DNA of 64,000 nucleotides from Phycisphaerae bacterium (lineage in GTDB: Bacteria; Planctomycetota; Phycisphaerae; UBA1845; Fen-1342), in assembly GCA_022072445.1 (NCBI GenBank), contig JAJVHV010000014.1, positions 1-64,000 on the forward strand. The letters run 5' to 3'. Positions 17,997-27,081 of this stretch are shown in pieces (within the stretch, counting starts at the first letter, position 1; each line of letters begins with the position of its first letter). The notes under the pieces were generated by a model. That model made no database searches, had not been told where the DNA came from, and saw nothing but the letters and a program-made list of their open reading frames with translations. The position numbers and the translations under genes are program-made.

Positions 17997-20219
17997 ATGC
18001 TGAAAGCGTTATGGGCAACGGCGATTCTGCTGCTGGGCCAGCAGAAAGCGGTCGTGATCAACGAAGACGGGAAAGTGTGCAACGCCTCGACGGGAGAGTG
18101 CAGGATCGTGGTCGCCGGCGAGGACGACGGACAGCACCAGGTCCGGATCGTCAAGCCGGGCGGCGCGGCCGTCGGCAGCGAGCAGGACGGCGTGCAGTGC
18201 TGGACGACCGACGACGGTCAGAAGTGCATCGTCGTCCGCGTGGGCGACGAGGACGAGAAGGCCGCGGCCGGCCAGCAGAAGATCGTCGTCCACAAGATTG
18301 ACAAGGATGGCACCGGCAAGGTCGGAGTCTCGGTTCACGGCGGCGCCGCTACGTGCGACGCCGAGTGCATCGCGAAATGTATCGCCGAGTGCATGGCGTC
18401 GTGCGCGGGGGCCGGCCAGAGCGACGGCGAGCACGACGTGATCATCCTGAAAGACGGTGACGGAAAAGTCACCGGGCAGAAGCGGATCGTCATTCCGCGC
18501 GGCGCGGCGCGGGCCGGGGCGAAATCGGCCGACCCCGAGAAGGAGATCACGCTGCACGTGGTCGCTGGCGACGATGACGACGACGCGGACGATGCGAGAA
18601 CGGCCCAGGTGTGGGTCAGCGCGGGTGAGCCGCAGATCAAGGCCTTCAAGGGCGGGCAGGCCGGCTGCTGCCCCGACGCCTGCTGCAAGGCCGGCGCGTG
18701 CTGCCAGACGAAAAAGGCCCCGGCCGGCAAGCCGCAGATGTTCTTCACACCGGCGGGCAAAGGGAAAGTTCTGAAACTCAACGCTCTTCCGGGCGGCCTG
18801 CTGGAAATCCCGCACCAGGCCCTGCAACTGGGCGGGGTCGCCGCACCGCACGCGCTCAGCCCGGTATCCATTCTCAGCAGCGAAGATGACGATCCGCAGA
18901 GCGTGCAGACCGCGCCCGATGCGTACATCGGCGTGCGGGTGGCGCCGGTGCCCGGTGCGCTGGCGGCTCACCTGGGCGACAAGGGCGTCATGGTTGCCAA
19001 CGTCGTCGAGGGCAGCCCGGCCGACGAAGCCGGCCTGGAGCGGCACGACATCATCGTGTCGGTCGATGGCGAGGCGATCAATGACGGCAACGACCTGATT
19101 TCGGCCATCGGTGAGGCGGGCGTCGGCGCGACGCTCAAGATGGGCGTTATTCAGCACGGCAAGAGCAACACGCTGAAGCTCAAGACCGCCAGGCGGCCCG
19201 ACGGCGAGGCAAAATTCAAGTACGAGGAGGCCGAAGACGCGATCGTCGACAACTCGGTGCAGTTTCGCGGCAAGGCATTGCGGATGGGTCCGGACGGCCA
19301 GTGGCTGCTGGAGGACCTGGGCGATCTCAAAGAGCTGCCCGACAAGCTCAAGCTGTGGGTGGATGAGAAGGGGCTCTTCGACCCGAAGGACTTCAAGTTC
19401 GATCTCGATCTCAAGATGAGCCCCGACGACGAACACACCATGATCATCACGCCGGATGACGCCGACGGCGGCAAGGCCAAGATGCGGGTCGAGGTGCGCG
19501 TCGAATCCGACCAAGACGGCAACTGCATCACGGTGAATCGCGGCGGCGACGGCAAGATCACCGTGAAGCGCAAGACGGCGGACGGCAACGAGTCGGAGAA
19601 GACCTACGACAGCATGAAGGCCCTGGCCGAGGACGACGACGAAGCTCATCGCATGCTGGAGAAATCGGGCGTCTGGGCGGGCGGCGGCGGCCGGAAGTTC
19701 ATCCTTCAGCACCCCTCCGGTGAAGAGCTGGGCGAGTGGCGGACGCGCTGGCAGGAGCAGATCGAGAAGCACCTGAACGAAGCGCAGCAGCAGATCGAGA
19801 GCAACATGAAGCAAGGCCGCGAGCAGATCCGCCGCGAGCTGGAGAAGGCCCGCGAGTCGATCGAGGGCACGCGCGCCAAGCTGCGCGAGAAGCGCGGCGA
19901 GAAGAAGTCGCAGGAGCAGAGCGAGAAGCGCTCGAAGGAAGAGTCGGCGAAGCGATCCGCCGCGCGGGCCGAGTGGCGCGCCGCGGCGGGCGGCGGCGCG
20001 TCGGCGGGGGGGAGCGGCGGTGCGTCGGCGGACAGCAGCGGCGCGGCGACCGTCAATCCGGCGGCCAGCGCGGTCGCCGTCGAGAAGCACGACGACGGCT
20101 CGATCACCGTGACGACGCAAACGGACGGTCGCAACGTGCGGCGGACGTTTGAGAGCGCCGCGGAGATGAAGAAAGCCGATCCCGAGCTGTACGAGCGCAT
20201 CCACGGTCTGTTGGAGTAG
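17997..20219 (+). CDS. PDZ-domain protein with cysteine ladder and C-terminal coiled coil
   Basis: The protein is 740 aa. A strong AAAGGAGT ribosome site sits 10 bases before ATG 17997. A short hydrophobic N-terminus (ALWATAILLLG) could be a weak export signal. Residues 120-136 hold cysteines at exactly every fourth position (C120, 124, 128, 132, 136); residues 224-236 hold three CC pairs. A PDZ domain occupies ~308-398 (IGVRVAPVPG, GVMVANVVEGSPADEAGL, IIVSVDGEAIND). A highly charged coiled coil (REQIRRELEKARESIEGTRAK) spans ~575-660. The tail contains Gly/Ala/Ser low complexity and a short folded end. It follows the sigma/anti-sigma pair by 51 bp and may be their target or a sensor. Function unknown. 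Confidence 0.75.
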   Translation: MLKALWATAILLLGQQKAVVINEDGKVCNASTGECRIVVAGEDDGQHQVRIVKPGGAAVGSEQDGVQCWTTDDGQKCIVVRVGDEDEKAAAGQQKIVVHKIDKDGTGKVGVSVHGGAATCDAECIAKCIAECMASCAGAGQSDGEHDVIILKDGDGKVTGQKRIVIPRGAARAGAKSADPEKEITLHVVAGDDDDDADDARTAQVWVSAGEPQIKAFKGGQAGCCPDACCKAGACCQTKKAPAGKPQMFFTPAGKGKVLKLNALPGGLLEIPHQALQLGGVAAPHALSPVSILSSEDDDPQSVQTAPDAYIGVRVAPVPGALAAHLGDKGVMVANVVEGSPADEAGLERHDIIVSVDGEAINDGNDLISAIGEAGVGATLKMGVIQHGKSNTLKLKTARRPDGEAKFKYEEAEDAIVDNSVQFRGKALRMGPDGQWLLEDLGDLKELPDKLKLWVDEKGLFDPKDFKFDLDLKMSPDDEHTMIITPDDADGGKAKMRVEVRVESDQDGNCITVNRGGDGKITVKRKTADGNESEKTYDSMKALAEDDDEAHRMLEKSGVWAGGGGRKFILQHPSGEELGEWRTRWQEQIEKHLNEAQQQIESNMKQGREQIRRELEKARESIEGTRAKLREKRGEKKSQEQSEKRSKEESAKRSAARAEWRAAAGGGASAGGSGGASADSSGAATVNPAASAVAVEKHDDGSITVTTQTDGRNVRRTFESAAEMKKADPELYERIHGLLE

Positions 20220-20250
20220 ACGTAGAGACGGAGCAAGGCAGTCCGCAGCA

Positions 20251-20287
20251 CGTCGCCGGCCGCGCGGATCGCGCGCGACCGGCGACG
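20251..20287 (+). terminator. Strong GC hairpin after the PDZ gene
   Basis: A 16-bp stem with one mismatch (left arm 20251-20266, right arm 20272-20287) and a 5-base loop lies 32 bp after the PDZ stop codon. It is followed by a second small palindrome (cgaaccgcgcggttcg). A U-tract is lacking. Confidence 0.5.
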
Positions 20288-20377
20288 GCGTTTGAACGAA
20301 CCGCGCGGTTCGAACGGAAGGCGTCGACGGACTCGACGAGGATCGGCGCCGAGTCGGATGGCAACTCGCGGTCGAAC

Positions 20378-21028
20378 CCCTCCCTGACGGTCGGGGCTCG
20401 GATGGCGCGTCGCGGCTCGGGCGGGCGCGTGAGCCGAGCCGCGCGCGTCAGCAAGCGGTTTCGTGGCCGAGCCGGAGTGCGAGCCGCGGTCGAGGGATTC
20501 TCGCGCCGGGCTAAGAAACCGCTCCCTGACGGTCGCGGCTCGGACCGCGCGTCGCGGCTCGGGCGGGCGCGCGAGCCGAGCGGCGCGCGTCAGCAAGCGG
20601 TTTCGTGGCCGAGCCGGAGTGCGAGCCGCGGTCGAGGGATTCTCGCGCCGGGCTAAGAAACCGCTCCCTGACGGTCGCGGCTCGGACCGCGCGTCGCGGC
20701 TCGGGCGGGCGCGTGAGCCGAGCCGCGCGCGTCAGCAAGCGGTTTCGTGGCCGAGCCGGAGTGCGAGCTGCGGTCGAGGGGTTCTCGCGCGGGGCTAAGA
20801 AACCGCTCCCTGACGGTCGCGGCTCGGACCGCGCGTCGCGGCTCGGGCGGGCGCGTGAGCCGAGCCGCGCGCGTCAGAGGCTGTCGAAATACTAGATTCA
20901 GCATGCACGGAATACCAAGAATGGGGCTTCCGACCCCGGTCTTGCGAGCGAAAGAGTGCATTCGCGGGCCTGTCGAAGTACCCAAGAGTGAGTATTTCGA
21001 CAGCCTCTGACGGTCGGGGCTCGGCTGG
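20378..21028. repeat. Second array of the dispersed inverted-repeat element, opposite orientation
   Basis: Three full units occur with cores near 20491, 20633 and 20775, a period of exactly 142 bp. They are the reverse complement of the units at 132-1125. A partial arm sits at 20378-20403. A fourth unit keeps both outer arms (gcgcgtcag ... ctgacggtcggggctcgg), but its core is replaced by a different palindromic element (20875-21009). No coding sequence is credible between 20220 and 21160; the remainder (21029-21160) is GC-rich with no feature seen. Confidence 0.9.
20875..21009. mobile_element. 135-bp mini-element with 19-bp perfect terminal inverted repeats
   Basis: The left end cagaggctgtcgaaatact (20875-20893) and the right end agtatttcgacagcctctg (20991-21009) are perfect reverse complements; the match extends to 22 bp if the flanking cgt/acg is counted. 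The interior is lower in G+C than the surroundings, has no coding capacity, and contains a second degenerate copy of the end (tgtcgaagtac, near 20971). The structure is MITE-like, and the terminal sequence resembles insertion-sequence ends. The transposase family was not identified. Confidence 0.7.
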
Positions 21029-21160
21029 GAGCGCCGCCTTGGGGTCGAGGCCCGTCGCCGGCGCTCCCGGTTCGGATTCTCCGGTAGGCGCGCGTGCCGG
21101 CGGCGCCGGCGGCGCCGGCGACCTCACCCTTCGCCACCGGTTGGCGGTACATTTGCGGCG

Positions 21161-22060
21161 ATGAAGGATCGCTTGGGCAGGTCATTCCAGCTCGCCGAGC
21201 CGCCGCGGCGTGTGGCGGCCAGCACCGCGGTCGCCGTGGCGCTGGGCCATCCGCTGGCGACGTGGGGCTGGCTGGTCGTTGCGCTTGGGATGGTGGTCGT
21301 CTGGCTCTTCGCGGTGAATGCGGACGTTGTGTCGCTGTATTTCGACCGGCTGCCGACCAAACGGGTCACCGGCGTCGTGACGAGCGTCGAGCCGACGGGA
21401 TTCAGCGAGGGCGGCGGCAAGCACCGCCGCGGCCGGCCGATCGACGCGATCTCATTTGAATTCGAGCTCGACGGTGGGAAGTGGGCCGGACGTTCCTATC
21501 TGACGCAGCCGCATCAGCGCAGCGCGGGCAAGACCTGTCATCTGGATTACCCGGCGGGCATGCCGCAGCACGCGCGGGTTCAGGGTGCGCGGCGGGCGGT
21601 GTTCGGCTGGCCGGCGGCGCTGGGCGTCGTGGTGCCGTTGATCGGCGTGGGGCTGTTCGGGGCGGGGCTTTGGCGCGGGATTCGCGCAGTGGGATTTCTG
21701 CGGCGCGGCAAGCCGGCGCTGGCGCGTCTGGTGCGGAAACGGGGATTGAACCAGCACGTCAACAAGAAGCAGGTCTTCGAGCTGACGTTCGCATTCCGGA
21801 CCGATGAGGACGTCGAACAGGAATTCAAGGTGCGGACGGCCGACGTCGAGCCGCTCTCGGACGACGCGGAAGAGCGGATTCTCTACGATCCGGCGCGGCC
21901 CAGCCGAGCGGCAACCGTCGACACGTTGCCGGGGCGGCCCACGATCGAGGAAGGCGGCGAGATCGGGCGTGTGCGGGCGTGGCACGCGTGGGCGGCGGTG
22001 GGCTGGCCGCTGCTGGTGGTGGCGGGGCATGCATGGTATGGATGGTATCGCTACGCGTGA
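21161..22060 (+). CDS. DUF3592-like membrane protein
   Basis: This 299-aa protein has TM segments near residues 32-55 (WLVVALGMVVVWLFAV), 148-172 (ALGVVVPLIGVGLFGAGLW) and at the C-terminus (AAVGWPLLVVAGHAW). The two soluble parts between them repeat the same theme: a stretch of beta structure (VTGVVTSVEPTGF, ISFEFELDGGKW) with YDPARPSRA-like ends. This matches the DUF3592 pattern of membrane proteins with small beta domains. Function is unknown. It stands alone between two non-coding, repeat-bearing regions. Confidence 0.7.
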   Translation: MKDRLGRSFQLAEPPRRVAASTAVAVALGHPLATWGWLVVALGMVVVWLFAVNADVVSLYFDRLPTKRVTGVVTSVEPTGFSEGGGKHRRGRPIDAISFEFELDGGKWAGRSYLTQPHQRSAGKTCHLDYPAGMPQHARVQGARRAVFGWPAALGVVVPLIGVGLFGAGLWRGIRAVGFLRRGKPALARLVRKRGLNQHVNKKQVFELTFAFRTDEDVEQEFKVRTADVEPLSDDAEERILYDPARPSRAATVDTLPGRPTIEEGGEIGRVRAWHAWAAVGWPLLVVAGHAWYGWYRYA

Positions 22061-22099
22061 GACTGTGACGAAAAGGTTCGTGCGTTGACGGACACGGCC

Positions 22100-22132
22100 C
22101 CTCCCTGACGGTCCCGGACGGTCGGGGCTCGA
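22100..22132. repeat. Partial arm of the dispersed repeat
   Basis: The sequence ctccctgacggtc followed by ggacggtcggggctcg is a fragment of the arm found in the arrays at 1, 20 and 52 kb. It lies in the spacer 22061-22311, which otherwise holds the rpsJ promoter. Confidence 0.6.
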
Positions 22133-22213
22133 CTGGGTGGCGTCGGTTTACGCCGGGTGCGGTTGCGGCCGAGCAGGCCCGGCGTGCGGGGGTGTCAATT
22201 TTTGCCGTGCAGC

Positions 22214-22241
22214 TTGACGGCGGTGTGCCGGTCGCTATTCT
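22214..22241 (+). promoter_or_regulatory. Sigma70-like promoter of the ribosomal protein operon
   Basis: TTGACG (22214-22219) and TATTCT (22236-22241) have a 16-bp spacer, predicting a start near 22248 and a leader of about 64 bases before rpsJ. It is the best promoter match ahead of the operon. Confidence 0.6.
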
Positions 22242-22311
22242 AGCACGACTCGGCTCATGGTTACGGGCCGGGCGACGATGTCGAGGTTTGACAGACGCTA
22301 GGTACGGTGTA

Positions 22312-22620
22312 ATGAGCGCTGATCGTATTCGGATTCGAATGGAAGCGTACGACCATCGCGCTTTGGACGCGTCGGCGAGAGAGATCGTCGACCAGGCCAA
22401 GCGGACTTCAGCGAAAGTCTGCGGCCCTGTCCCGCTGCCTACGCGAATTGAGCGTTACACAGTCCTGCGTTCACCTCACATTGACAAGAAGTCCCGGGAG
22501 CAGTTCGAGATGCGCACGCACAAACGCGTGATCGACATCTTCGAGCCGACCGCGCGCACCGTCGAAGCGCTCAACCGGCTCGTGGTTCCCGCGGGCGTCT
22601 TCGTGAAAATCAAGGCCTGA
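22312..22620 (+). CDS. rpsJ: 30S ribosomal protein S10
   Basis: This 102-aa protein is the first gene of the S10-spc-alpha operon. It contains the S10 signature region [19 protein letters not shown] and the ending [12 protein letters not shown]10 sits in the 30S head and also takes part in transcription antitermination with NusB. The ATG at 22312 matches the usual family length; the frame continues upstream to 22192 across the promoter, so that extension is rejected. No elongation-factor or S12/S7 genes precede it here. Confidence 0.97.
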   Translation: MSADRIRIRMEAYDHRALDASAREIVDQAKRTSAKVCGPVPLPTRIERYTVLRSPHIDKKSREQFEMRTHKRVIDIFEPTARTVEALNRLVVPAGVFVKIKA

Positions 22621-22758
22621 CGGGCCTTGAGCAGCGGGTCCGGGCTTCGCTCCCGGGCTCGTTTGCGTTTTCGAGCTTCAACGCCGACCGGGTCGGCGAC
22701 GCGTAGGACGTGATCGGCGCGAGCCGCTGTCGGGCCGCCCGTGTGGGAGTATCGTCGA

Positions 22759-23415
22759 ATGCTGCCAGCGATCCTGGGAAGAAAAATCGGCATGACGCAG
22801 GTCTTCGGCGAAGACGGCGTGCGTATCCCCGTCACGATCGTCGAGGCCGGGCCGTGCACCGTGCTGCAGGTCAAGCGCACCGACGGGCCGGACGGATACA
22901 ACGCGATCCAGCTCGGTTTCTCGGACGTCAAGCCGCACCGCGCGACCGTCCCGATGATCGGTCACGCCCGGCGGGCCAATACGGCGCCGAAGCACTTCGT
23001 CCGCGAGATCCGGCTGCTCGAGCCGACCGACAAGACCGTCGGCGACGTGGTGACGGTGGACATCTTTTCGAGCAACGAAGTGAAGTTCGTCGACGTGGTG
23101 GGCACCACCAAGGGGAAAGGTTTTCAGGGCGTGATGAAGCGCTACGGGTTCGGCGGACAGCCGGCCTCGCACGGCACGGAGCGCAAGCACCGTTCGCCCG
23201 GAAGCATCGGCGCCCACGCCCAGAACCGCGGAACGAGCGGCGCGGTCAAGAAAGGCAAACGCATGGCCGGGCACATGGGGGCCGCGGGCGGCACCTCACG
23301 CTGTCAGAAGCTGGTGGGCGTCGACGCCGAGAAGAACATGCTGCTGATCAAGGGCAGTGTGCCGGGTCCCAATGGCGGTTATGTGATCGTTCGCAAGGCC
23401 AAGACGCGTTCGTAA
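22759..23415 (+). CDS. rplC: 50S ribosomal protein L3
   Basis: This 218-aa protein starts at ATG 22759 (MLPAILGRKIGMTQVF); an in-frame GTG at 22741 is possible but adds residues outside the family pattern. The L3 signature GKGFQGVMKRYGFGGQPASHG, followed by KHRSPGSIG, is intact. L3 is an early-assembly protein near the peptidyl-transferase centre. It lies 138 bp after rpsJ, a wider gap than elsewhere in the operon, and in that gap I see no other gene. Confidence 0.97.
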   Translation: MLPAILGRKIGMTQVFGEDGVRIPVTIVEAGPCTVLQVKRTDGPDGYNAIQLGFSDVKPHRATVPMIGHARRANTAPKHFVREIRLLEPTDKTVGDVVTVDIFSSNEVKFVDVVGTTKGKGFQGVMKRYGFGGQPASHGTERKHRSPGSIGAHAQNRGTSGAVKKGKRMAGHMGAAGGTSRCQKLVGVDAEKNMLLIKGSVPGPNGGYVIVRKAKTRS

Positions 23416-23424
23416 GGTGAAGTG

Positions 23425-24066
23425 ATGCTCTCGATCCCAGTTTATGACGAATCGGGCAAGCAGGTCGGCAGCGAGCAGATCGACCCTGCGGCGCTGGGCG
23501 GCGAGGTCAACGTACCGCTCCTCAAGCAGGCGGTGGTGATGTATCACGCCAACCGCCGCCAGGGCACCGTCGCGCAGAAATCCCGCGGGATGGTGGAAGG
23601 CTCGACCAAGAAGATCTACCGGCAGAAGGGCACGGGCAACGCGCGGCAGGGTCCGGCGCGCGCCCCGCATCGTCGCGGCGGCGGGCGGGCGTTCGCGCGG
23701 GCGCCGCGCGATTTTTCGAAGGACATGCCGCGGCAGATGCGGCGTCTGGCGCGGGACAACGCGGTGCTGGCGAAGATCAACGGCAACGCGGTGCGGATCG
23801 TCGACCGGCTGGCGTTTGAGGGGCCCAAGACCAAGCGGTTCAGCGCCATGCTCAAGGCGCTCGATTCGACGCGCGGCTGCACGTTTGCGACGCGCGGCAT
23901 CGACGCGGTGCTCTATCGCAGCGGACGCAATATTCCGCGCACCAACATCGTCGACGTGGCACAACTGAACGCCTACGACATTCTGAGCCGTCCGCGGCTC
24001 ATTTTTACGCGCGACGCGTTTGTGACGTATCGCGACGGCCTCGGCGGCGCCAAGGACAAGGCGTAA
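23425..24066 (+). CDS. rplD: 50S ribosomal protein L4
   Basis: This 213-aa protein has the extended loop region KGTGNARQGPARAPHRRGGG typical of L4, which reaches into the exit tunnel, and the FSKDMPRQMRRLA segment. The ATG at 23425 is preceded by GGTGAAG; the GTG at 23422 is an alternative. In many bacteria L4 is the autogenous repressor of this operon. Whether that applies here is not visible in the leader. Confidence 0.96.
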   Translation: MLSIPVYDESGKQVGSEQIDPAALGGEVNVPLLKQAVVMYHANRRQGTVAQKSRGMVEGSTKKIYRQKGTGNARQGPARAPHRRGGGRAFARAPRDFSKDMPRQMRRLARDNAVLAKINGNAVRIVDRLAFEGPKTKRFSAMLKALDSTRGCTFATRGIDAVLYRSGRNIPRTNIVDVAQLNAYDILSRPRLIFTRDAFVTYRDGLGGAKDKA

Positions 24067-24072
24067 GCGACC

Positions 24073-24366
24073 ATGGACATCTATCACACGATCATCCGTC
24101 CGCTGGTGACCGAGAAGGGCTCGCACCAGGCCAGCAGCGGCGACGAGCAGCACGGCGGGGCATACAGCTTCGAGGTGCACCCCGAGGCGAACAAGACGCA
24201 GATTCGCCAGGCCGTCGAGCGGATTTACAACGTCCGGGTGACCGACGTCCGCACGTCGAACCGGCCGGGCAAGGTGCGCCGCTATCGCTTCCGGTTCGGA
24301 CGGACGCGCAAGACCAAAAAGGCAGTCGTCGTGCTGGCCGCGGGCCAGCACATCGATCTGTTCTAG
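24073..24366 (+). CDS. rplW: 50S ribosomal protein L23
   Basis: This 97-aa protein shows the L23 pattern: an N-terminal IIRPLVTEKGSHQ, the central FEVHPEANKTQIRQAVERIY, then VRTSNRPGKVRR. It is located at the tunnel exit, where it docks trigger factor and SRP. A small insertion (SSGDEQHGGA, residues ~18-29) lengthens the first loop compared with E. coli. It follows rplD by only 6 bp. Confidence 0.96.
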   Translation: MDIYHTIIRPLVTEKGSHQASSGDEQHGGAYSFEVHPEANKTQIRQAVERIYNVRVTDVRTSNRPGKVRRYRFRFGRTRKTKKAVVVLAAGQHIDLF

Positions 24367-24393
24367 GCCGCGCCGCAAGGCAGGAGTCTTTCG

Positions 24394-25266
24394 ATGGGCA
24401 TCAAAATCTACAAGCCAACGTCGGCCGGCCGGCGGAACATGAGCGTGAACGACTACGCCGAGATTACGCACAAGCATCGCAACCAGCCGGAAAAATCGCT
24501 GGTCGTCCCGCGGCGCAAAACCGGCGGCCGCAATCACTCCGGCAAGATCACGAGCTGGTGGCGCGGCGGCGGCAACAAGCGGATGTACCGCATCATCGAC
24601 TTCAAGCGCAATCGCGACGACATGCCCGCCAACGTGCTCGAAATCCAGTACGACCCCAACCGCACCTGCCACATCGCCCTGATTCAGTATTCCGACGGCG
24701 AGAAGCGCTACATCCTGGCTCCGCTCGGGCTCAAGGCGGGCGACGTGGTCGAGAGCGGCGAGCGGGTCGAGCCGAAGCTGGGCAACGCCATGCCGCTGCG
24801 GAACATCCCGATCGGGTTGGACATCCACAACGTCGAGATGTCGCCGGGGCAGGGGGGCAAGCTGGTCCGGTCGGCGGGCGGCGTGGCCCGCCTGATGGCG
24901 ATCGAAGGCGACTACGCGGTGCTGACGATGCCGTCGGGCGAGATGCGTCAGGTGCACGCGCGCTGCCGGGCGACCATCGGCCAGATCGGCAACCTGGACC
25001 ACCAGAACATCCGCATCGGCAAGGCCGGCAAGTCGCGCTACCTGGGCCGCCGGCCGCACGTTCGCGGCAAGGCCATGAATCCGATCGACCACCCGATGGG
25101 CGGCGGCGAAGGCCGCAGCAACGGCGGGCGGCATCCGTGTTCGCCCTGGGGTCAGTTAGCCAAGGGCGGGCGGACGCGCAGTCCGCGGGCGCGCTCGAAC
25201 CGCCGGATCATTCGCCGCCGGCGCAGCGTGCGTTACGGCATTGTGTCGCTGAAGCGTCGCAAGTAG
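24394..25266 (+). CDS. rplB: 50S ribosomal protein L2
   Basis: This 290-aa protein is slightly longer than the usual 273-280. The highly conserved region [20 protein letters not shown], containing the functionally important histidine near the peptidyl-transferase centre, is intact, as is the RNA-binding domain [20 protein letters not shown]2 bridges 23S domains and is required for subunit association. Gly/Lys-rich ends are normal for the family. The gene uses an ATG with an AGGAG-like site upstream. Confidence 0.97.
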   Translation: MGIKIYKPTSAGRRNMSVNDYAEITHKHRNQPEKSLVVPRRKTGGRNHSGKITSWWRGGGNKRMYRIIDFKRNRDDMPANVLEIQYDPNRTCHIALIQYSDGEKRYILAPLGLKAGDVVESGERVEPKLGNAMPLRNIPIGLDIHNVEMSPGQGGKLVRSAGGVARLMAIEGDYAVLTMPSGEMRQVHARCRATIGQIGNLDHQNIRIGKAGKSRYLGRRPHVRGKAMNPIDHPMGGGEGRSNGGRHPCSPWGQLAKGGRTRSPRARSNRRIIRRRRSVRYGIVSLKRRK

Positions 25267-25288
25267 GACGAGCGTTGAGGATTGAACG

Positions 25289-25561
25289 ATGTCGCGAAGC
25301 ATGAAGAAAGGCCCGTTCGTCGACGAGCGGCTGTTCAACAAGGTGTCGGCGGCCAAGGAGTCTGGCAATCGCGCGCCGATCAAGGTCTGGAACCGCGCGT
25401 GCACGATCGTGCCGGAGTTCGTGGGAGTGAACTTCGAGATTCACAACGGCAAGAACTTTGCGAAGGTCTACGTGACCGAGGACATGGTCGGGCACAAGCT
25501 GGGCGAGTTCGCCCCGACGCGGACGTTCCGCGGGCATACGTCGCGCGTGGTGGCGCCGTGA
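25289..25561 (+). CDS. rpsS: 30S ribosomal protein S19
   Basis: This 90-aa protein begins [13 protein letters not shown], the standard S19 start, and contains [15 protein letters not shown] and [13 protein letters not shown], which contact 16S rRNA in the 30S head next to S13. Length and ends are typical. Confidence 0.97.
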   Translation: MSRSMKKGPFVDERLFNKVSAAKESGNRAPIKVWNRACTIVPEFVGVNFEIHNGKNFAKVYVTEDMVGHKLGEFAPTRTFRGHTSRVVAP

Positions 25562-25586
25562 GGCCGGCCGGCGGCAGGGTGATCCG

Positions 25587-25916
25587 ATGAGCTATCAAGC
25601 GACACATCGTTACGCACGGATTTCGGAGCGCAAGGCGCGGCTGGTCGTCGGTCTGATCCGCGGCCGGCGCTGCGACGACGCGCTGTCGATCCTGAAGTTC
25701 ACGCCCACGCGCGCCAGCCACATGGTGGCCCGCGTGCTGAACTCGGCGATCGCCAACGCCAACGAGCAGGAGGCGAACATGAGCCGCCTGTTCGTGGCGG
25801 AAGCGTTCGTCAACGCCGGGCCGATCATCAAGCGTTTTCAGCCCAAGGACCGCGGGCGGGCGCACCCGATCCACAAGCGCACCTGCCACATCACCGTCCT
25901 GGTAGACGAGAGGTAA
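25587..25916 (+). CDS. rplV: 50S ribosomal protein L22
   Basis: This 109-aa protein contains the conserved SERKARLVVGLIRGRRCDDAL start and the PRFQPKDRGRA-type hairpin (here KRFQPKDRGRAHPIHKRTCH) that lines the exit tunnel. L22 contacts all six domains of 23S rRNA. It is followed after 4 bp by rpsC. Confidence 0.96.
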   Translation: MSYQATHRYARISERKARLVVGLIRGRRCDDALSILKFTPTRASHMVARVLNSAIANANEQEANMSRLFVAEAFVNAGPIIKRFQPKDRGRAHPIHKRTCHITVLVDER

Positions 25917-25920
25917 CGCC

Positions 25921-26619
25921 GTGGGACAGAAGTGCAATCCAATCGGTTTTCGCGTCGGCATCACGGAAGGGTGGCGCTCGCGCTGGTTTGCTCCCAAGGG
26001 GGCCTTCGGCGAGTTCCTGGTGGAAGACCAGAAGGTCCGTCGGTTCATCGACGACACCTTCAACCGCCAGCCGCCGTTCGCCGGCGTCGCCAAGGTCGAG
26101 ATCGAGCGGACGCGCGACGAGGTGAAGGTGATCATCCACACGGCCCGGCCGGGGATCATCATCGGGGCCAAGGGCGCCGAGGTCGAGAAGCTCAAGGAAA
26201 AGGTCGAGGACCTGATCGACCGCAAGGTGGCCGTCGAAATCCGCGAAATCAAGAACCCCGACATCGACGCGAAGCTGATCGGCGAGAGTATCGGCGAGCA
26301 GCTCAAGAAACGCGCCAGTTTCCGCCGCGTGATGAAGCAGAAGTGCGAAGCGGCGATGGGGTCCGGGGCGCGGGGCGTGAAGATCATCTGCTCCGGCCGG
26401 CTGGGCAACGCCGAGATGGCCCGCACCGAGAAGCAGATGATGGGCTCGATTCCGCTCCAGACGCTTCAGGCCAACGTGGACTACGCCCAGAGCACCGCGG
26501 TGACGACGGTCGGGTCCATCGGCATCAAGGTGTGGGTCTACAAGGGCATGTACGGCGACGAGCCGATCGAGCAGCAGGCGCCGAGCGGCGAGCGTTTTCG
26601 TCGCCGCGGGCGTCGCTAG
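25921..26619 (+). CDS. rpsC: 30S ribosomal protein S3
   Basis: This 232-aa protein starts at GTG 25921 and reads MGQKCNPIGFRVGI, the standard S3 N-terminus. The KH domain has the GxxG loop as GAKG (IIIGAKGAEVEKLK). The C-terminal domain includes GVKIICSGRLGNAEMARTE. S3 forms part of the mRNA entry channel with S4 and S5, and its basic residues belong to the ribosomal helicase. Confidence 0.97.
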   Translation: MGQKCNPIGFRVGITEGWRSRWFAPKGAFGEFLVEDQKVRRFIDDTFNRQPPFAGVAKVEIERTRDEVKVIIHTARPGIIIGAKGAEVEKLKEKVEDLIDRKVAVEIREIKNPDIDAKLIGESIGEQLKKRASFRRVMKQKCEAAMGSGARGVKIICSGRLGNAEMARTEKQMMGSIPLQTLQANVDYAQSTAVTTVGSIGIKVWVYKGMYGDEPIEQQAPSGERFRRRGRR

Positions 26620-26648
26620 AGACACGATCGACAGGAGGTTTGTGAGAC

Positions 26649-27071
26649 ATGGCTGGCAACATGCCGAAACGCGTCAAGTGGCGCAAGGCCCAGAAGGGCC
26701 GCGTCCGCGGCAACGCGACCGCCGGCAACACGGTTTCGTACGGCGAGTTCGGCCTACAGTCGCTGGAGCCGGCGCGGATCACGTCGCGGCAGATCGAGGC
26801 GGGTCGCGTGGCGGCCGCGCACTTCCTGCAGCGCGAGGGGCGGGTGTACATCCGCATTTTCCCGCACAAGCCCGTGTCGAAGAAGCCGCTGGAGACGCGC
26901 ATGGGGCACGGCAAGGGCGAGCCGGAGTACTGGGTCGCGGTCGTCAAGCCCGGCACGGTGATGTTCGAGATCGGCGGGGTGAGCGAGGACCTGGCCAAGA
27001 CTGCGTTTCTGCGCGTGGCTCACAAGATGCCGGTGCGGACGCGCTTTGTGTATCGGCGGCACGCGCTGTGA
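26649..27071 (+). CDS. rplP: 50S ribosomal protein L16
   Basis: This 140-aa protein has an N-terminus ([17 protein letters not shown] after a short MAGN leader) and the segment [22 protein letters not shown] that are diagnostic of L16. L16 binds near the A-site and organises tRNA placement. A GGAGG ribosome site lies at 26633-26637. Confidence 0.97.
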   Translation: MAGNMPKRVKWRKAQKGRVRGNATAGNTVSYGEFGLQSLEPARITSRQIEAGRVAAAHFLQREGRVYIRIFPHKPVSKKPLETRMGHGKGEPEYWVAVVKPGTVMFEIGGVSEDLAKTAFLRVAHKMPVRTRFVYRRHAL

Positions 27072-27081
27072 GGATCGGGCG

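Noticed and set aside
18009-20204. 731-aa minus-strand ORF opposite the PDZ gene
   Set aside because: Shadow frame: Arg/Ala/Leu-rich with no motif, while the plus strand has a ribosome site, PDZ domain and operon context.
23296-25134. 612-aa minus-strand ORF opposite rplC-rplB
   Set aside because: Shadow of four unambiguous ribosomal protein genes.
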